Source of the DNA: Oopsacas minuta
Lineage: Eukaryota > Porifera > Hexactinellida > Lyssacinosida > Leucopsacidae
Direction of reading: 5' to 3'
Length of the DNA: 64,000 bases
NCBI GenBank assembly: GCA_024704765.1
Contig: JAKMXF010000011.1
Location: 201,070 to 265,069 of the forward strand
Position 1 is the first letter of the stretch. Each line of letters opens with the position of its first letter. Under the pieces are notes generated by a model. The model made no database searches. It had not been told where the DNA came from and saw nothing but the letters and a program-made list of their open reading frames with translations. The position numbers were made by a program, and so were the translations under genes. Positions 35,045 to 47,704 of the stretch are shown here, in pieces.

Positions 35045-37762
35045 CTAGAAGAAAAGTACAGGAGAGAGTAATTCAGGTCAGTTAATTGTGGATAATTATA
35101 AAAGGTTGGAGATGTGTGAAAGTAGGGGCATTGTTAGGATTTTCTTCCGGTGCAACAATGGTAGATCCAGGTATTTTGGTGGAAGAATAACCATGAAGCA
35201 AGGGATCTATTGGCGCTGTAACCCCCTGTGTGGTCGACAGGCGTTAATAGATATCTTCGTTTCTTTTCTACTGTAATGTGTTTGGAAAATTTTAACCCAC
35301 TATCTGCACTGGGTATATGAATGTTTTGAACAAATATTGTTGTGCATATTTGTTCAAAAGATTCATATACAGAATGCATTCAGCGAAAGAATTATGATAT
35401 ATGTTTGTGTTTCAAATTGCGTAAAAGTATTTTAAGGAAATTATGTGTGGTGGTAGTCATTACAATTGTACGTGAATAAGTTAGAACACAAGGACATTAA
35501 TTCCGTAATGGGATACAACAGGGTCCCATCTAGAGTTAGGTAACCGGTGCACCTTAAGTGTCCATAAAGCTAATTTCCAGCACCTATAAAATTCCCGAAA
35601 TCACGTACATCAAGAGGTGTCATTTAGGAGAGATACTAACTCATTGGTCACTTCAATAAAAAAGAGATGTTAGACATACCCACCAAACGACATTCACCAA
35701 ATATCCAATGATTGCCGAAAAACGTACTTAGGACCCCTTCAGCATTCAAAACCTGCACTTTATAGTATCTCGACACTCGGCATCGGGTATTAAGAATTCA
35801 AAATTTTGAAATTCGGATGTGTACACTTTGCAATCATGATGACGTAAGAATTTGATGATGAGGATCCATTTGGTCAAAGTCATGAAGTCAGGGGATTTGG
35901 GATATTGAGAGGTATATGCAATAAAATTCAAAAAATCAATATAAGCCCCGTTGGCCATGGTTTTTGGAGGTTCGGAAGTCCATTTTTTAAATTGAGAGAG
36001 TTTTGCACGCTCAGTTTGATGGAGAATAACTTCCAAAAAGCAAGTAAAAAGTCTCTCTTATTTATATCTAATAATTCAAAAAGTAATGGTTGGCTAAAGG
36101 TTTTCCAACCTACTGGGTGAGAGTAAGTGGTAACATTTGTAACAATTCGTTTTCGAATTTATTACGATAGTACCAGTAATCGGTTAAATATAGAACAATT
36201 CAAGCAAATGACTCGACCGCTATTTCGAAACTTCAAAGGCCCTCCTTATTTGTTTGTAGTCTTTTCAGGCTCCTCTGGCCACCGTATCGATGACGCACTA
36301 CACAAGATAACCCTGATTTAGGGCCCCTGATAATGAATACTATTCCGGTAAAATAAAACACCAAGATGTGTTGACTATTAGAATATTCATCTTACTTGTC
36401 TCCCCAACTGTACTGGCAGAACACCGCCGCCTCCAGCACCCAAGAGGTCCCTGAGCCCCATTATTTGCTATTGGCCATGTTTGTTCGTTTCTAAAAATAA
36501 ACCGAGTGACAAAGGGTCAAATTCTTTTAAGACTGGGTATCAAGCCTCTCAAAATGGACACTGCGATTCGTCACGCCTGTGGGTCCGAATTTTGGTTAGT
36601 TACGCTACTGGTGGGGCAGTATTTAATCCCCCTGTGCGGAATTTTGTTGCAGTATGCCACTGGGAAAAAGTCCGGAATTAAGCCCTCCAATAGAGGATTA
36701 AACCATTCGGACTTGGCCTCATGCCTGAATTTATTTAATTATTTATTTATTGTCTGCACTGGTTAACCGAACTATAGGGTCGTCAAAACATATTCGATTA
36801 TAGGGGTTAACCGGTTAACTACTAAAAATATTCTCTATCACAACCAATGATGTTTTTGATTAAAATTGAAAATATCAATGCATAGCAATTATATGCAATC
36901 ATTAAGCGATTGAATCTTTCAAAACGATTGAAATATGAGAATAATTACGTAAAATGTAACATCTCATAAACTCCGCATTGGTTAATTCTTAGGTTGGGTT
37001 TACGAACTCTGATTTGTTCATTGCCGAGATAAATATTAGTTTTGACTTGTCAATTACCCTACTTGCATTCATCCCCAGACATGTGTTATTTAAATGCAAG
37101 TGTTACAATTTTAATTAGTATTTTCAATTGAGGTAATATGGCAAGTGTTATCGAATATAACAAGAGTACTTACACTGGTGTTTCTGAGCATTTATAGTTA
37201 TACTTATTGATAATTATTCTTCAGTTATAATAGGTTTTTGTCCCAGGTTCGATGTTATACTAGAAATTTAATTTAGCAGAGGGAATTAACTTTAGCAATT
37301 CCAGAAATATAGAAAACTCCTTTCATATTAAGACTAGTTAGTAGGATATATGTTATAGATTAGATTTGTTAGTAAACACAATAAATTGTATCCAAAATTC
37401 GCTAAAATAAATATTTGGGGCTCACATATGTTTACCCACCCTGACCAAATTGAGTTCTGACGCCTTTTACCCTCACATGCCTAAATCTGGCACTGAGAGC
37501 GATAAATAATACAATTATTTGCATTTTAAATCTTCTAAATCAGGCCATTGGCAAATAATGGCCAATAATGAATTCATAGTTTTATCACGCTTATTGTATC
37601 ACACGTGGAGCGGAACTTCGGGTTACTCCCGAAGAGGAGCCAAAGGCACGCTCATTAAATAGGTCTGAGTACAACGCTAATGCCAATTCAATCCTTATTG
37701 GAACCTTCAGTACACAGCATTACATAAGCAATATTATAAAGATTGTTCAAAGAATGAGATAC
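35045..37762 (-). other. OGDH: OGDH intron (about 2.7 kb)
   Basis: Bounded by donor GT at 37761-37762 and acceptor AG at 35045-35046. It contains no recognised transposon. The 96-residue minus frame at 35746-36036 and the short plus frames at 35.9-36.8 kb match nothing I know. Confidence 0.85.
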
Positions 37763-37885
37763 CTCCATTTTGAAGCTACTTTGCAAGCATGAATTACTGC
37801 CTCTGGATTATCAGCATTTACATGAAAAATTGGAGCCTCAACTACTTTTGCAACATCCGTAGAGTATAAAGTTGAACGAGCAAAT
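37763..37885 (-). CDS. OGDH: OGDH exon
   Basis: It starts with A completing an Arg codon from the previous exon, then [19 protein letters not shown] and [20 protein letters not shown], ending W plus AG of the next split codon. The segment 'TDVA.VV.APIFHVN.D.PEAV' is invariant in OGDH E1 proteins. Acceptor AG is at 37886-37887 and donor GT at 37761-37762. 123 nt, no stop. Confidence 0.96.
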
Positions 37886-40301
37886 CTGTAAATAGAAGGG
37901 TGTATATATTAATGTGGATTCCAAAATAACAAACTACCTTTCGATTTAATGCAAATGGAATTATAAACATTGGATTCCAAAATACTAAGAACATAGGCTA
38001 CCGAATATATATAGTATGAGTTCATCTAAATTTTAGAAGATGTGAAATTATATGATATCGAGGAACAAATTGGCCACTAAATAGTGTATTTCAAGGAAAT
38101 TCGGTATTAAACTCTCAAGTCGAAAAACTTTCATATCAATATTGAACATTCCTGCATTATTGGTTACTTACTAATTAGAATAACATAAATGATTGCATTA
38201 GAAAGATTAACATGCAATCAAATAGTATATAAAAATTAATAAATATGAGTATAATGTATTATAGAAAAAATATATAGCTTTCTGTACATATTTTGGAATT
38301 CTTAAAACTACATAAAGTAAACTATCTTTAATACGAAATACTCGGGACCTCGGTTTAATTTAGTTCTAAGGAGAGGTAAACAATTACTTTCAAGGTATTT
38401 GGGATAAAGAATCTTTATCATAACGAGAGTTTCGTAAAAACTGATTTGGTTATAACGGGGGTTTAGTGTACTGCAAATTTGAAATAAATTTAGGAAAAAA
38501 TTGAAATGAATAAACAATTACAATATCATACGTAATGGTAGGGCATTAGACGATCCTCAAACAAATGATCTAGATCCTGATCCCAATCCTGGCTGAATTT
38601 ATGATCGCGTCCCTGGTTCTAATCCTTTACGATCCTCTAATTGATAATCCATTTTCGAAATACAGTTGAATATTATGAATGGTATAGCTGGATTGCTGGA
38701 CTTTGCGACTATAACTTACGATATGATTATCTATTTAAGCATACATACATTTGCGGTACATCATTGAAAAAAATGAAACCCTGTATATTTAAGTGATTTT
38801 ATGTAAGTGTGTGAGTAGGGGCGTAGATCCGTGATTTTTCTGGGGGATGGAGAATTTAAAACTAGCACTTTTCTACATATGACAAATATGAATATGCCAT
38901 AATCGTAGTCATTAAACTTCCTAACTCGACAAAAAGATAGACAATAACAAAAACAGCTAAGAACATAGATCATAGTATACATAATATACTTTATACTTGG
39001 TAGTGTGAAAAGAACCAATTGATTTAATATATCTAGATTACAGTATAAATTATTCGAAGAGACTCTACGAGTGCGAATTATTAATAAGCACGATAGAGGT
39101 TTTTACAAGTATACATTTAACCGGATTATAACCAGGGTTGTTTGATCAAAATCCGAGTTTTATCAAAATATCTTATTAAAATTCAATACTTTGATGTTTT
39201 CATTATTATCTCAAGCTGATTATGTCCATTCTGATATTATTATGTATACCTATCGAAAATCTATTCATTTGTACAGTCAGGATCGCTTAGTGTGAACCCC
39301 TTCATAATGACTTGGCTTATTACAAATCTTATGTAAGCGGAAGAATTGGAACCTGAGGAGGTTGTTCATAATGAACAAATGTTCATATTAAGCCGGATGG
39401 TTCAGTGAGCTGTCATACAAAATCCGATTAAAATAAAAAAATCTAATTAAATTCAAAAAATCCGATTTCTTTGATATTTTTAAAAATCATGATTTTATCA
39501 ATCCTGATTTTATAACATATATTTCAATGAGTAGATAGGGAATGACATCTCAGATTAATATCTTTGAAAACATACTCGAGAACAGTGAAATTTGAATATA
39601 ACAAGAGGATAATCTGCTGAAACTCAAAAGATTTGAGAGCAAAATTAATGTAGACGGTGTCTCAAAAGTTAAAATGTAGGGGGATGATTACATAGAGCAT
39701 CCCCCCAGGCTCATAAGTGGGGGGGGATATATCCCCCATCCCCCCCGGGATCTACGCCCCTGTATGTGAGTCACTATTCTATACCTAAATATTGTTAGGA
39801 TATAGTACAACTTCGATTCTCCATAGTGCCAAAACAGACATTCCTAACGGTGATTTCCAGTCAAATGTAGTAAGTATACACGAAGGTAATAAATTGAAAT
39901 CCCACATTATTTACAACCTGAGAAATACATAAAGTTAAAACAACTGATAAGTACGAAAAAAAGATTTCGACTGTGGGTTATTATTCCAATCTTCCTTTGG
40001 AGAGCGGATCATTGAGCAAATTTAATAGAAGTGTGGATTGAATTGAGAGTTTAAAGTTAATAAAAATTTATGCTCGTTAGTCAGTCTGAAGTAACAATAT
40101 AGCACTATTCCCTGTAGGTATTTGGAAGAATCGGGATCTTATCAGAAAATCATCAATCCGATCCCGACCACTAACTTACTGTTCAAATGAATCGACGGAC
40201 CTCAAGAAGGATTTAGATCCGGTACGCACGAGGTTTGATTGAAAGATCCTAATGCCCTACGTATTTGGACAGGTTAACAAAAATAGACAATAAGAAAGAA
40301 C
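37886..40301 (-). other. OGDH: OGDH intron (about 2.4 kb), contains a hAT MITE
   Basis: Donor GT is at 40300-40301, acceptor AG at 37886-37887. A 947-bp hAT-type MITE lies at 38816-39762. CAGTACACTAAACCCCCGTT, in reverse complement near 38475, is a lone pogo-like terminus. Confidence 0.85.
38816..39762. mobile_element. Non-autonomous hAT element (MITE), about 0.95 kb
   Basis: The ends are TAGGGGCGTAGATCC at 38816 and CAGGGGCGTAGATCC in reverse complement from 39762. The flanking 8-mers are TGTGTGAG (38808-38815) and TATGTGAG (39763-39770), seven of eight identical. Sub-terminal G-rich and C-rich runs are on both sides. No transposase was seen, so it would be mobilised in trans. Confidence 0.8.
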
Positions 40302-40504
40302 CTTGGGTCTGTTGTAAATCCAATCTGATTATCAACCACAATGTGAATCGTTCCCTTTGTAGTATAATTTACCAGGGATGATAGGTTAAAAGTTTCATAT
40401 ACGACACCTTGCCCAGAAAATGCTGCATCTCCATGCAAAAGAATAGACATCACTCTTTTACCATCTTTATCGCCAAGATAAAATTGTTCTGCACAAGTCT
40501 TTCC
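40302..40504 (-). CDS. OGDH: OGDH exon with thiamine-diphosphate motif
   Basis: Begins in phase 0 at [20 protein letters not shown], followed by [20 protein letters not shown] and [13 protein letters not shown], ending AG of a split Arg codon. HGDAAF to DNQIGF is the cofactor-binding motif of the family. Most E1 proteins I know have two Asn before QIGF; here the first is Asp, a mild change. Acceptor AG is at 40505-40506, donor GT at 40300-40301. 203 nt, open throughout. Confidence 0.97.
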
Positions 40505-41129
40505 CTACATGAATTAGATATTCAAGATAAATAGGCAAATAATGTTGAAAGTAGGCAAGACTGTTAAAGATAATATCAAACAACATTGTGTTAATTTAAG
40601 TGCAATTGCTTTGAGGAATGATACATACTCATATAATTTCTAATAGGCACAGCAGTCAATATGTTCTGACCCTGCCCATATGCACCAAAAGTGTCATTAT
40701 TGCCAGGTTCAGCCTGAGTATATGTTTTAAAGGATTCCATCATCAAAAAGGACTGAACAGGCATAGACTATCAAGCGCGCCACACCCTTGCGAAAAGTGC
40801 ACAGTTGCTCAAAATTGGCGGATTAAGTATCTAGGTGTGTGCTAGCTCTGCATAATCTATTATTTTCAAATGGGTTATCGACCCAAACTAGTCGGTTAAA
40901 AATATCAGATTATATATATGGCTTTAAATTTACTGGAATGACGTCATACCATATATGGTCAATTTTATTTTTGGGATTTTTAAGTGATAAGAATTAAATT
41001 ATGTATATTATGTTCCTGTATTACTTAAATATGTTGATATATGAACAATTACTAATTGATATACACTAAATTAAGAGTTTGAGTTAAGTATTAACGCTTC
41101 AATCATTATATCTTGTTCTTATTGTAGAT

Positions 41130-42960
41130 TGTTTTATTTCGATCCTCTGAAATTTTGCGATATTGGGCAAGGATAGGATCACTCTGAATCAAGAGTCTTA
41201 CGAAGATGTCACCTACAATGTCTTCAAAAGAACATTAACGAGCAAATTTCTCCCTATATCTTATTGCATATTTGTATTCGGATTTCAGGCATTCTTCAGA
41301 TAATGTCTTTAATCCGAAACCGTCATAGAAATCACTGATTAATTCTATAGAATGTTAAGTAATTTATGAAGAGACGGTGTTATGTTTGCTCAAGGAAATT
41401 TGCTAAGCATATCCTCGTAGGTATCTTTGCAAATGGTGGAGAGTTTATTAGTGTCTATCCTTTTTTTGAGAATTATAGACCACAATATTGTTTGTATAAA
41501 TAGAGCTAATAGCAAGTCGGTCCACTTCAATTATCGTGGGTATAGCACAAGTAATAAAGTCTTTTTCATAGAGAAAATATTTTGTTGTTATATTACCAGT
41601 GCTAGTGGTACCGCCATCACTGCATCGATAGTCTATTTGAAACCCAGTCTTCTTAAGCAAGAGAGTACGCATTCGAGCATAGAAGTTTTAACTTGATACT
41701 GTGAAGGCATCCAAATGATATTTTAATAGCATAAATCAGCGCAAGACACACAAATAACTATGAAGAGGGAGCGTAGATAAGATATTCTTGTCAGAAGCTG
41801 GTGGATGTGTCAGGCCAAACCTCAATTCAGAGTATAATTTGAAATACTCTTCTTGATCTACATCTAGAAAGATTTGTTTCGCATCATCAATGGTCCGGTT
41901 TATGCAGAAACCAGATTTAACTAGATGTATAACTTTTCAATTGATCTCTCGCTGCAGTGCAGAGTCAGCAATCCAGCTTCACCTAAGATTCCAGACATCT
42001 TCCTAAAACATTAACCTTATAAATATTAACGTTAACTTTTCCTTGAAGCAATTCTATTCTTAAACTCTCTAGTTTTCTAGTTTCTGCATTGACATTTCTT
42101 CCATAGTGTATTTTACGTTGTCATAGTTTTCTTTCTGACAAATTATAGTTACTGGCCTTAATGCAAAAGGTGAATTTACAGATGGAATTGACCCAAGGCG
42201 ATCACTGTGTTTGTTTGAAATTGATATAGCTTTACAAGCAAAGAGAATGAAGGATTTTGTACTTAGATTGGGATTACTTTGTATCTGATTATAAATTCTG
42301 TGACAGCCAGATCCATCCAAAACATCTGCAAGTTTGAGAGTTAGAGGAAATTGACTGGAATCTACTGGTTTAATAGTTTGTAGGATACGCTCAGTTGTCT
42401 TTTGGATTAGTTGATAGTATGATATGCCAGCTACAATGGAAAATCCAAGCTCCTCACGAACAATCTTTATTTCATTGACGAGTGAATATCAGAACAAGAC
42501 TGGTAATATTCTTAAATCCAGGTAGTATACATTGCTCGGAAAGACATAAAGAGAAATTTTGTATATTTTCTCTTTCCAATTTCCATGAAATCTAAAATAT
42601 AGGCTGCAATAGTCAATGGAATTCTCTTCTTAAATTTAAAATGTTCCTTTCGTAACGATTTCTTTTGATACTTTCGAAGTATAAAGATGACAACTATCAT
42701 TAGATGCTAAATACAGCAAAGAGGCGGTAATTGTTTTGGAAAAACATCCTCATGATCAACAACAAAGAGATTATCAAATAATTTGGAGCTTTTTCTGACA
42801 GTTTGGAGGTAAGCTGATGTAGTGGTTTCCTCTTTTCACATGTATCTTCAATAAATATATTTGTAATGTGTAAAAATTCAGTGTAAACTACCGATCCACG
42901 TTTCTTGGGGTGTTGCTCCTTTACCGCTGGGTTGTAAAACAAGATACTCTCCTATGTGAC
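41130..42960 (-). pseudogene. RAG1/Transib-like transposase, copy A, inactivated
   Basis: Minus strand. ELGFSIVAGISYYQL leads to LTLKLADVLDGSGCHRIYNQ, where DGSG (Asp codon 42315-42317) matches the first catalytic Asp region of RAG1/Transib. NSPFALRPVTIICQKENYDN corresponds to the following RAG1 block. Next come a C-x2-C-type LCTAARD segment, GFCINRTIDDAKQIF, RFGLTHPPASDKNI, DGGTTSTGNITTKYF and LKTLSEECLKSEYKYAIRYR, with the catalytic Glu candidate near 41292-41297. Then RLLIQSDPILAQYRKISE. Where copy B has MFDGKTLE, this copy reads VLGRCLES, so the second Asp seems lost. Several in-frame stops are present. The N-terminal part (42942-42500) is poorly conserved. Confidence 0.78.
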
Positions 42961-44440
42961 AAGGCCCTTAATCTTCACGAAACTCTTTCTAGAATCCTTC
43001 AGTGTTGAAAATTTAGGCCTAATACCTCCACATTATTTTCAGAAGCCCCACCAATTGGCAATATGGAACGAGCTGCCTGTCTAATATTCTCATCAAATAA
43101 CATCAAAATCCTCCATGCGTATTTGTTAACCATTTGATAATGGTTTATGCTTTCAATTCGACAATGATAAATTTGATTTATTTAATTGGTTGTGTTATTT
43201 ATAATCGACGGGAGATGAAAATTTTTATCAGATATTGAAAGGAAAGCAGGATATTTGGTTGAAACTTGATCATTTTACATAAATATTTCAATATGTATCC
43301 TTGGAATGCACTGATTTTCAGGATATTAGTCGTTCTAGAATCTAGATAATAGTCAATGGTATTTTCAATTACATTAGTGCATTCCAACCTTCGGGTAGCT
43401 AGATAACAAATACAATATTAGTTTCAAAATTCGTCTAGAACGGGACTTTTGTCCGAAAAATACATTCGCATTTTTCGTTGGTGTTATGGTCACGGCCGCT
43501 ATATTTGCTACCTTGTATTTAGTAAAACTTTGAAGACAAATATCTTCTCTAACTGTTTCAATCATAAAACCATGACGGGGCATCTTTAATGCTGGGGCCC
43601 TGCGCGATAGCGGTGTCGAGGTAGAGGGCAGTTTTAGCACTGCTTGAATGTATTTCTTTTATGTCAGTGACATTTTTGGTGGCACACTTACTAATCTATG
43701 AGATATATAGATGTACCATGAAAACATATTGAGAAACACTGCGCAATTAGTTAATAAGGTGAACCATATGAATATTTTATTTCAGTTTTAGTTTGAAAAT
43801 TTTGTTACGACAGTATACAGAGAGTCCATTTCTTATTCCACAAATTTAGAATCTTTGTCCATTACACGGGAAATTCAAATTCCAGGAGTCTTGAGAATAA
43901 TAATATACAATGGAAGGAAATATGGTATTGTAATGAATGGTATACCTCTGAATCCTATTAGATAAATTGAGCTTCAACAGGATTTTAGATAACGCCCCCT
44001 ACTGCCAAACTTTACACCTATGTATATACCTGTAATAGTTCCAAAGGGAAGCCAGTTTTTGGATTAAAATGATTGCCGTACGTTACTACCCAAAAATTCT
44101 CAACTTCAAAACTCAACTCAAACGCATCAAAGTAATTGAAATACTTGAAACAAATTCAGATGCAGCTTCCTGCTATTTTGATGAGCTTAATGTGAAATTT
44201 GAAAGAAGAATCTAAAATGTTTATAATTCCCCCAACTTTGTGCGCCGTCTAAATGTAAAATAACCGAATGGAGCGTCTGTTAACTATAATCTTGAACTGC
44301 TTAAATCAAATCATTAGGAATTTACTAGGATTTTCGTTTTCTTTTCATGAAAAAACTTCGCTGATTTTCAAACGCCAAACTCAATTCAGTATTTACCAAA
44401 AATTCTGCTCTTTCAATATATAATATACGTATAGTAAATT
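42961..44440. other. No recognised gene
   Basis: AT-rich intronic sequence. The 88-residue minus frame at 43374-43640 includes a GC-richer patch (GGGGCCCTGCGCGATAGCGG near 43592) but no domain I recognise. Confidence 0.35.
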
Positions 44441-45010
44441 ACGTACTTCTCGAATTGATGTTATTAATCCTTGGATTAGCTCTGTCGCATGTTCTACTGT
44501 TACAGGTTGAATTGCACGGATGACATTATCAAGATAGCAAAGAACACTGTTCCAAACTGCTAAAAACGAAACAAATCGTTATCTATTTGAAAAACCAGGG
44601 AATTTACTGTGTAAGTGTCGGGATGTCTGTCTTGTGAGAATTCCTGCTATTATCTAATTACTTGTAACAACAGGGTGTCCAATACTCGTATTGCAATCGC
44701 CTTTGATGGCCACCTAGTGTCTGTATTATGCTTAAGTGTGAATTTTAAGTAGTTCATCAATGTGATATAATCTTCAACTGAGCAAGAGAAAAAGTGAACA
44801 CAGACCGATTCAACAATACCAAAAATGTAATAATTTCAGGTGAAACAGCAGCTGCAAAAACACAACTCAAGTTAGGCGTGATACACATGACCCATAAGTG
44901 GAGAAGTTATCCTCATAAAATAGGCGAGCATACCTAAATACTTGCCTCACATTTTTGAGCCGTTGTCATAACCTTGGCCTCGACCGTCCATTATGTCAAG
45001 GTCATCTTTC
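44440..45010 (-). pseudogene. hAT transposase fragment (DUF4371 branch)
   Basis: At about 44990-44930 the minus strand reads MDGRGQGYDNGSKM then, after a stop, GKYLGM. This is the GQGYDN.....G.Y.G block with the second catalytic Asp. At about 44800-44663 it reads VEDYITLMNYLKFTLKHNTD followed by TRWPSKAIAIRVLDTLLLQ, the 'TRW.S.' landmark of this branch. A further piece at 44559-44450 reads AVWNSVLCYLDNVIRAIQPV. Pieces are in different frames. A gap of 102 nt with GT..AG edges (44661 to 44560) separates the last two, but the phases do not match, so I treat it as decay. CAGGGCCGGCGCCACCC at about 45164 may be a hAT end on the plus strand. Confidence 0.65.
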
Positions 45011-45873
45011 TACGGTTACAATAGAGATCAGACATCCCATCCACATTAATAAATCTAGCATAGATGTTTTTAATGACCTGCAAGTAGTTAATGAATTTAT
45101 GATGCACCAAAAGAGGGTGTCATCAAATTTTAGGCTAATTTTATTTATAACAATTTGTATATACAGGGCCGGCGCCACCCTAGGTGTCATGAGTGCGCAG
45201 ACACCCACTGCCACGAAACACCTTGAAATATCCTACATGGTAAGGGCTGTTTAGGTACCCACAATTCATTATCAAGGACAACCACAAGGTTTAATAGGGC
45301 TGATCCGGCACTGCAATAAGATTCACCTTATTCTACTTAGTTTGGGTAATAACAATGCACGCAGAAGTACAGAGTTGAAAGTTTTCTTTATGGGTATTTT
45401 ACCTATTTCAGACTTTAGTTTCTCTTTGGATAAATTACATTTTACAGACTTTATCTGCCGTATTTATATCTCTGTTAATATACCTCCTCTGAACTTTGCC
45501 CTACGAGGCCAATTCTCCTTACAATTTTCTTCATTTGGTAAATAACTAAACCCTTACTATCACTTTATAATTTTTCATTTTAGAATTAGTGCAAATGAAT
45601 GCAAAATATGTTGTTTCGAATGGTTTTCAATCTTAAATTTTATATGACTTAATCTACGCATCATGAGGCAGAATATATATGTATTATAGTTAAACGATCT
45701 ATTGACTGGATGTTTGATTTGCTACTATCCAACAACTCTCTAGACAGCCTAAATGTTGATTATATTAAAGGCAATACTAGTGCTATGAATTATATCCCAA
45801 CCGTAACCCAATTTAACTCTAGTTACCCGTATTTCTCTCTGAGAACTAACATAGAATTTACATACAATATATT

Positions 45874-46830
45874 TTAGAAATGTGACAAGTCTCTAGTACG
45901 ATGGTCAGATCTAATCTCCTCTGTTACAAGAATCAGACTGGCATGGTAGTCTGAGTGTTGCAGATAAGTACGTAATAAAGTATAGGTTGTGTACAAGACT
46001 GTGTTTTTCTGATGAGAACCAGTAGCATCCAAATGTAACACAATACAGTCAGTGTCTCTTATTATGAACCCGCTTATAATGAACATTATATGTTATGGAT
46101 CCAGTCGGTGGTCCCAATAAAATCATTCTCATAGAATTTTATTAAATCAAGTTGGCTTAAAATAAAGTCTCTTTATGAAAATAAGACTTTTGTCCCGTGT
46201 GGTGGCACAACAAGCGACCATGACAGTAGTAGCTATATTTAACAACTTCAATAAGTAGCTATTATGTGGTATATATTTATATAATAAACGGTTCCTAACG
46301 AAATATTGTGCATACCCAGGAATTGTCTTCGCATTTAATACATTACCATAGTATTCCTAGATATAGAAATATCAGTGATAACATCATTTGAAACCCTGTT
46401 AGATTACTTAATTTCAAACTTAATCCCATCTTATGCAATCTTGGGTCTTAAGATGAGAATAATTACTACTAAATATTTCCAAAACGGTCTTATTACAAAC
46501 AAATTGTTCATGAAACAATTTCAAATTCCTGATGCATGTCGATGTCGTGCATATTTCGATGTTCATATTCCTCATCAATAATCGGAATATCTACATTTTC
46601 AGGAAGTGGGAGCAATTCTGAGGCTACTTTTGTGTGAATAATCGTAATAACTAAACAATCTATATAAATAATCTCAATAGTTCAACACCTTTACTGGAAA
46701 ACTGTTCTTTATGTCTTTTACCCAATGAACAAATTCACTTATTTGATCGCTGGCCAAGTTTAACAAATGCTTGTAAAAAGGTATTTCAACAGACATACTT
46801 TAAATTTTGTTTTGAACCAACAAAGTTAGC
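45874..46830 (-). pseudogene. Decayed transposase-like region, family unassigned
   Basis: The best segment (46086-45874) reads IIRDTDCIVLHLDATGSHQK, then NTVLYTTYTLLRTYL and LVTEEIRSDHRTRDLSHF. A 'LHLDATGS' strand followed by an 'E.I.SDHR' block looks like two acidic motifs of an RNase-H-fold transposase. Upstream on the same strand there are protein-like pieces: 46830-46690 with ASDQISEFVHWVKDIKNSFP, and 46610-46540 with ELLPLPENVDIPIIDEEYEH, an acidic stretch. They may be one broken gene. I cannot assign a superfamily. Confidence 0.35.
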
Positions 46831-47382
46831 AATACTGTTGTCCGTCCAAGAATTACATAGTCAAACTCTCCAATGAATTTTAGAACAAATGAGTGACACT
46901 GATTGAAATTTACGATGATTTTGATTTCCCAAATCGTTTCAATACAATTAGCCTTATATAAGCATGAACATTACAGCTATCAACAAATACTTGAACCTAG
47001 CTACTATTATAATAGTAAAATAATTGGGTATTACCAGTAGTGCTATTGCACAGTGGGCTACTAGGATGCATTAGGCCAAATTATTACCTTCATTTATACT
47101 ATTTTGAATTATGAATTAGTTCTAGATATATTCAGTGAAAAATTTGTAAAGTATCAGATCAAATAGTTAAGTATTTCCATTTATGTGGTCAATCAAATGT
47201 CGGACTTAATTGCTGTATTCTAAGTTTATACATCAATTATATAAATGACAGAAGCAATTTCAGTAATCTGTTTAATTTATGATGCATACAATTGTTCATT
47301 TACATGCTTTCCAAGCAAAGTGAGTGCGCTAAATTTGAATATATCATTTATTTTCTTCAAAAACGAAAAGATTAATCAGATA

Positions 47383-47704
47383 CAGTAGAGTTCGTCTATT
47401 AGCAATTTCCCTATTAACAAGATTTTGAAGTGCAAGGTATAGGGATTTATGTATAAACAAGTTCGCATATTAGCAAGATTCACATATTAGCAAGTTATTT
47501 AGGCTCACAATGCCCCAAATTGCATAAAACATGTTCCCTTAGAAGCAAGTTCGCTTATAAGCAGGTTTTCTTATAGAAACAGGACTTTTAATAAGTAACC
47601 TTTAGTTCGTTGATAAGCAAGAAGAAGTTGCTACGAAGAACTTGCTAATACCCGTACTTTTAGTTCATCTATTAGCAAGAACTTGCCATAATGAGATCAT
47701 TCTG
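47383..47704. mobile_element. MITE with TA flanks and repeated TTAGCAA words
   Basis: TA at 47381-47382 precedes CAGTAGAGTTCGTCTATTAG, and TA at 47705-47706 follows ...ATCATTCTG. The inside is built from about eight variants of CTATTAGCAAG in both orientations. The ends agree only partly as an inverted repeat. It is likely a pogo-type MITE that has expanded internally. Confidence 0.55.
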
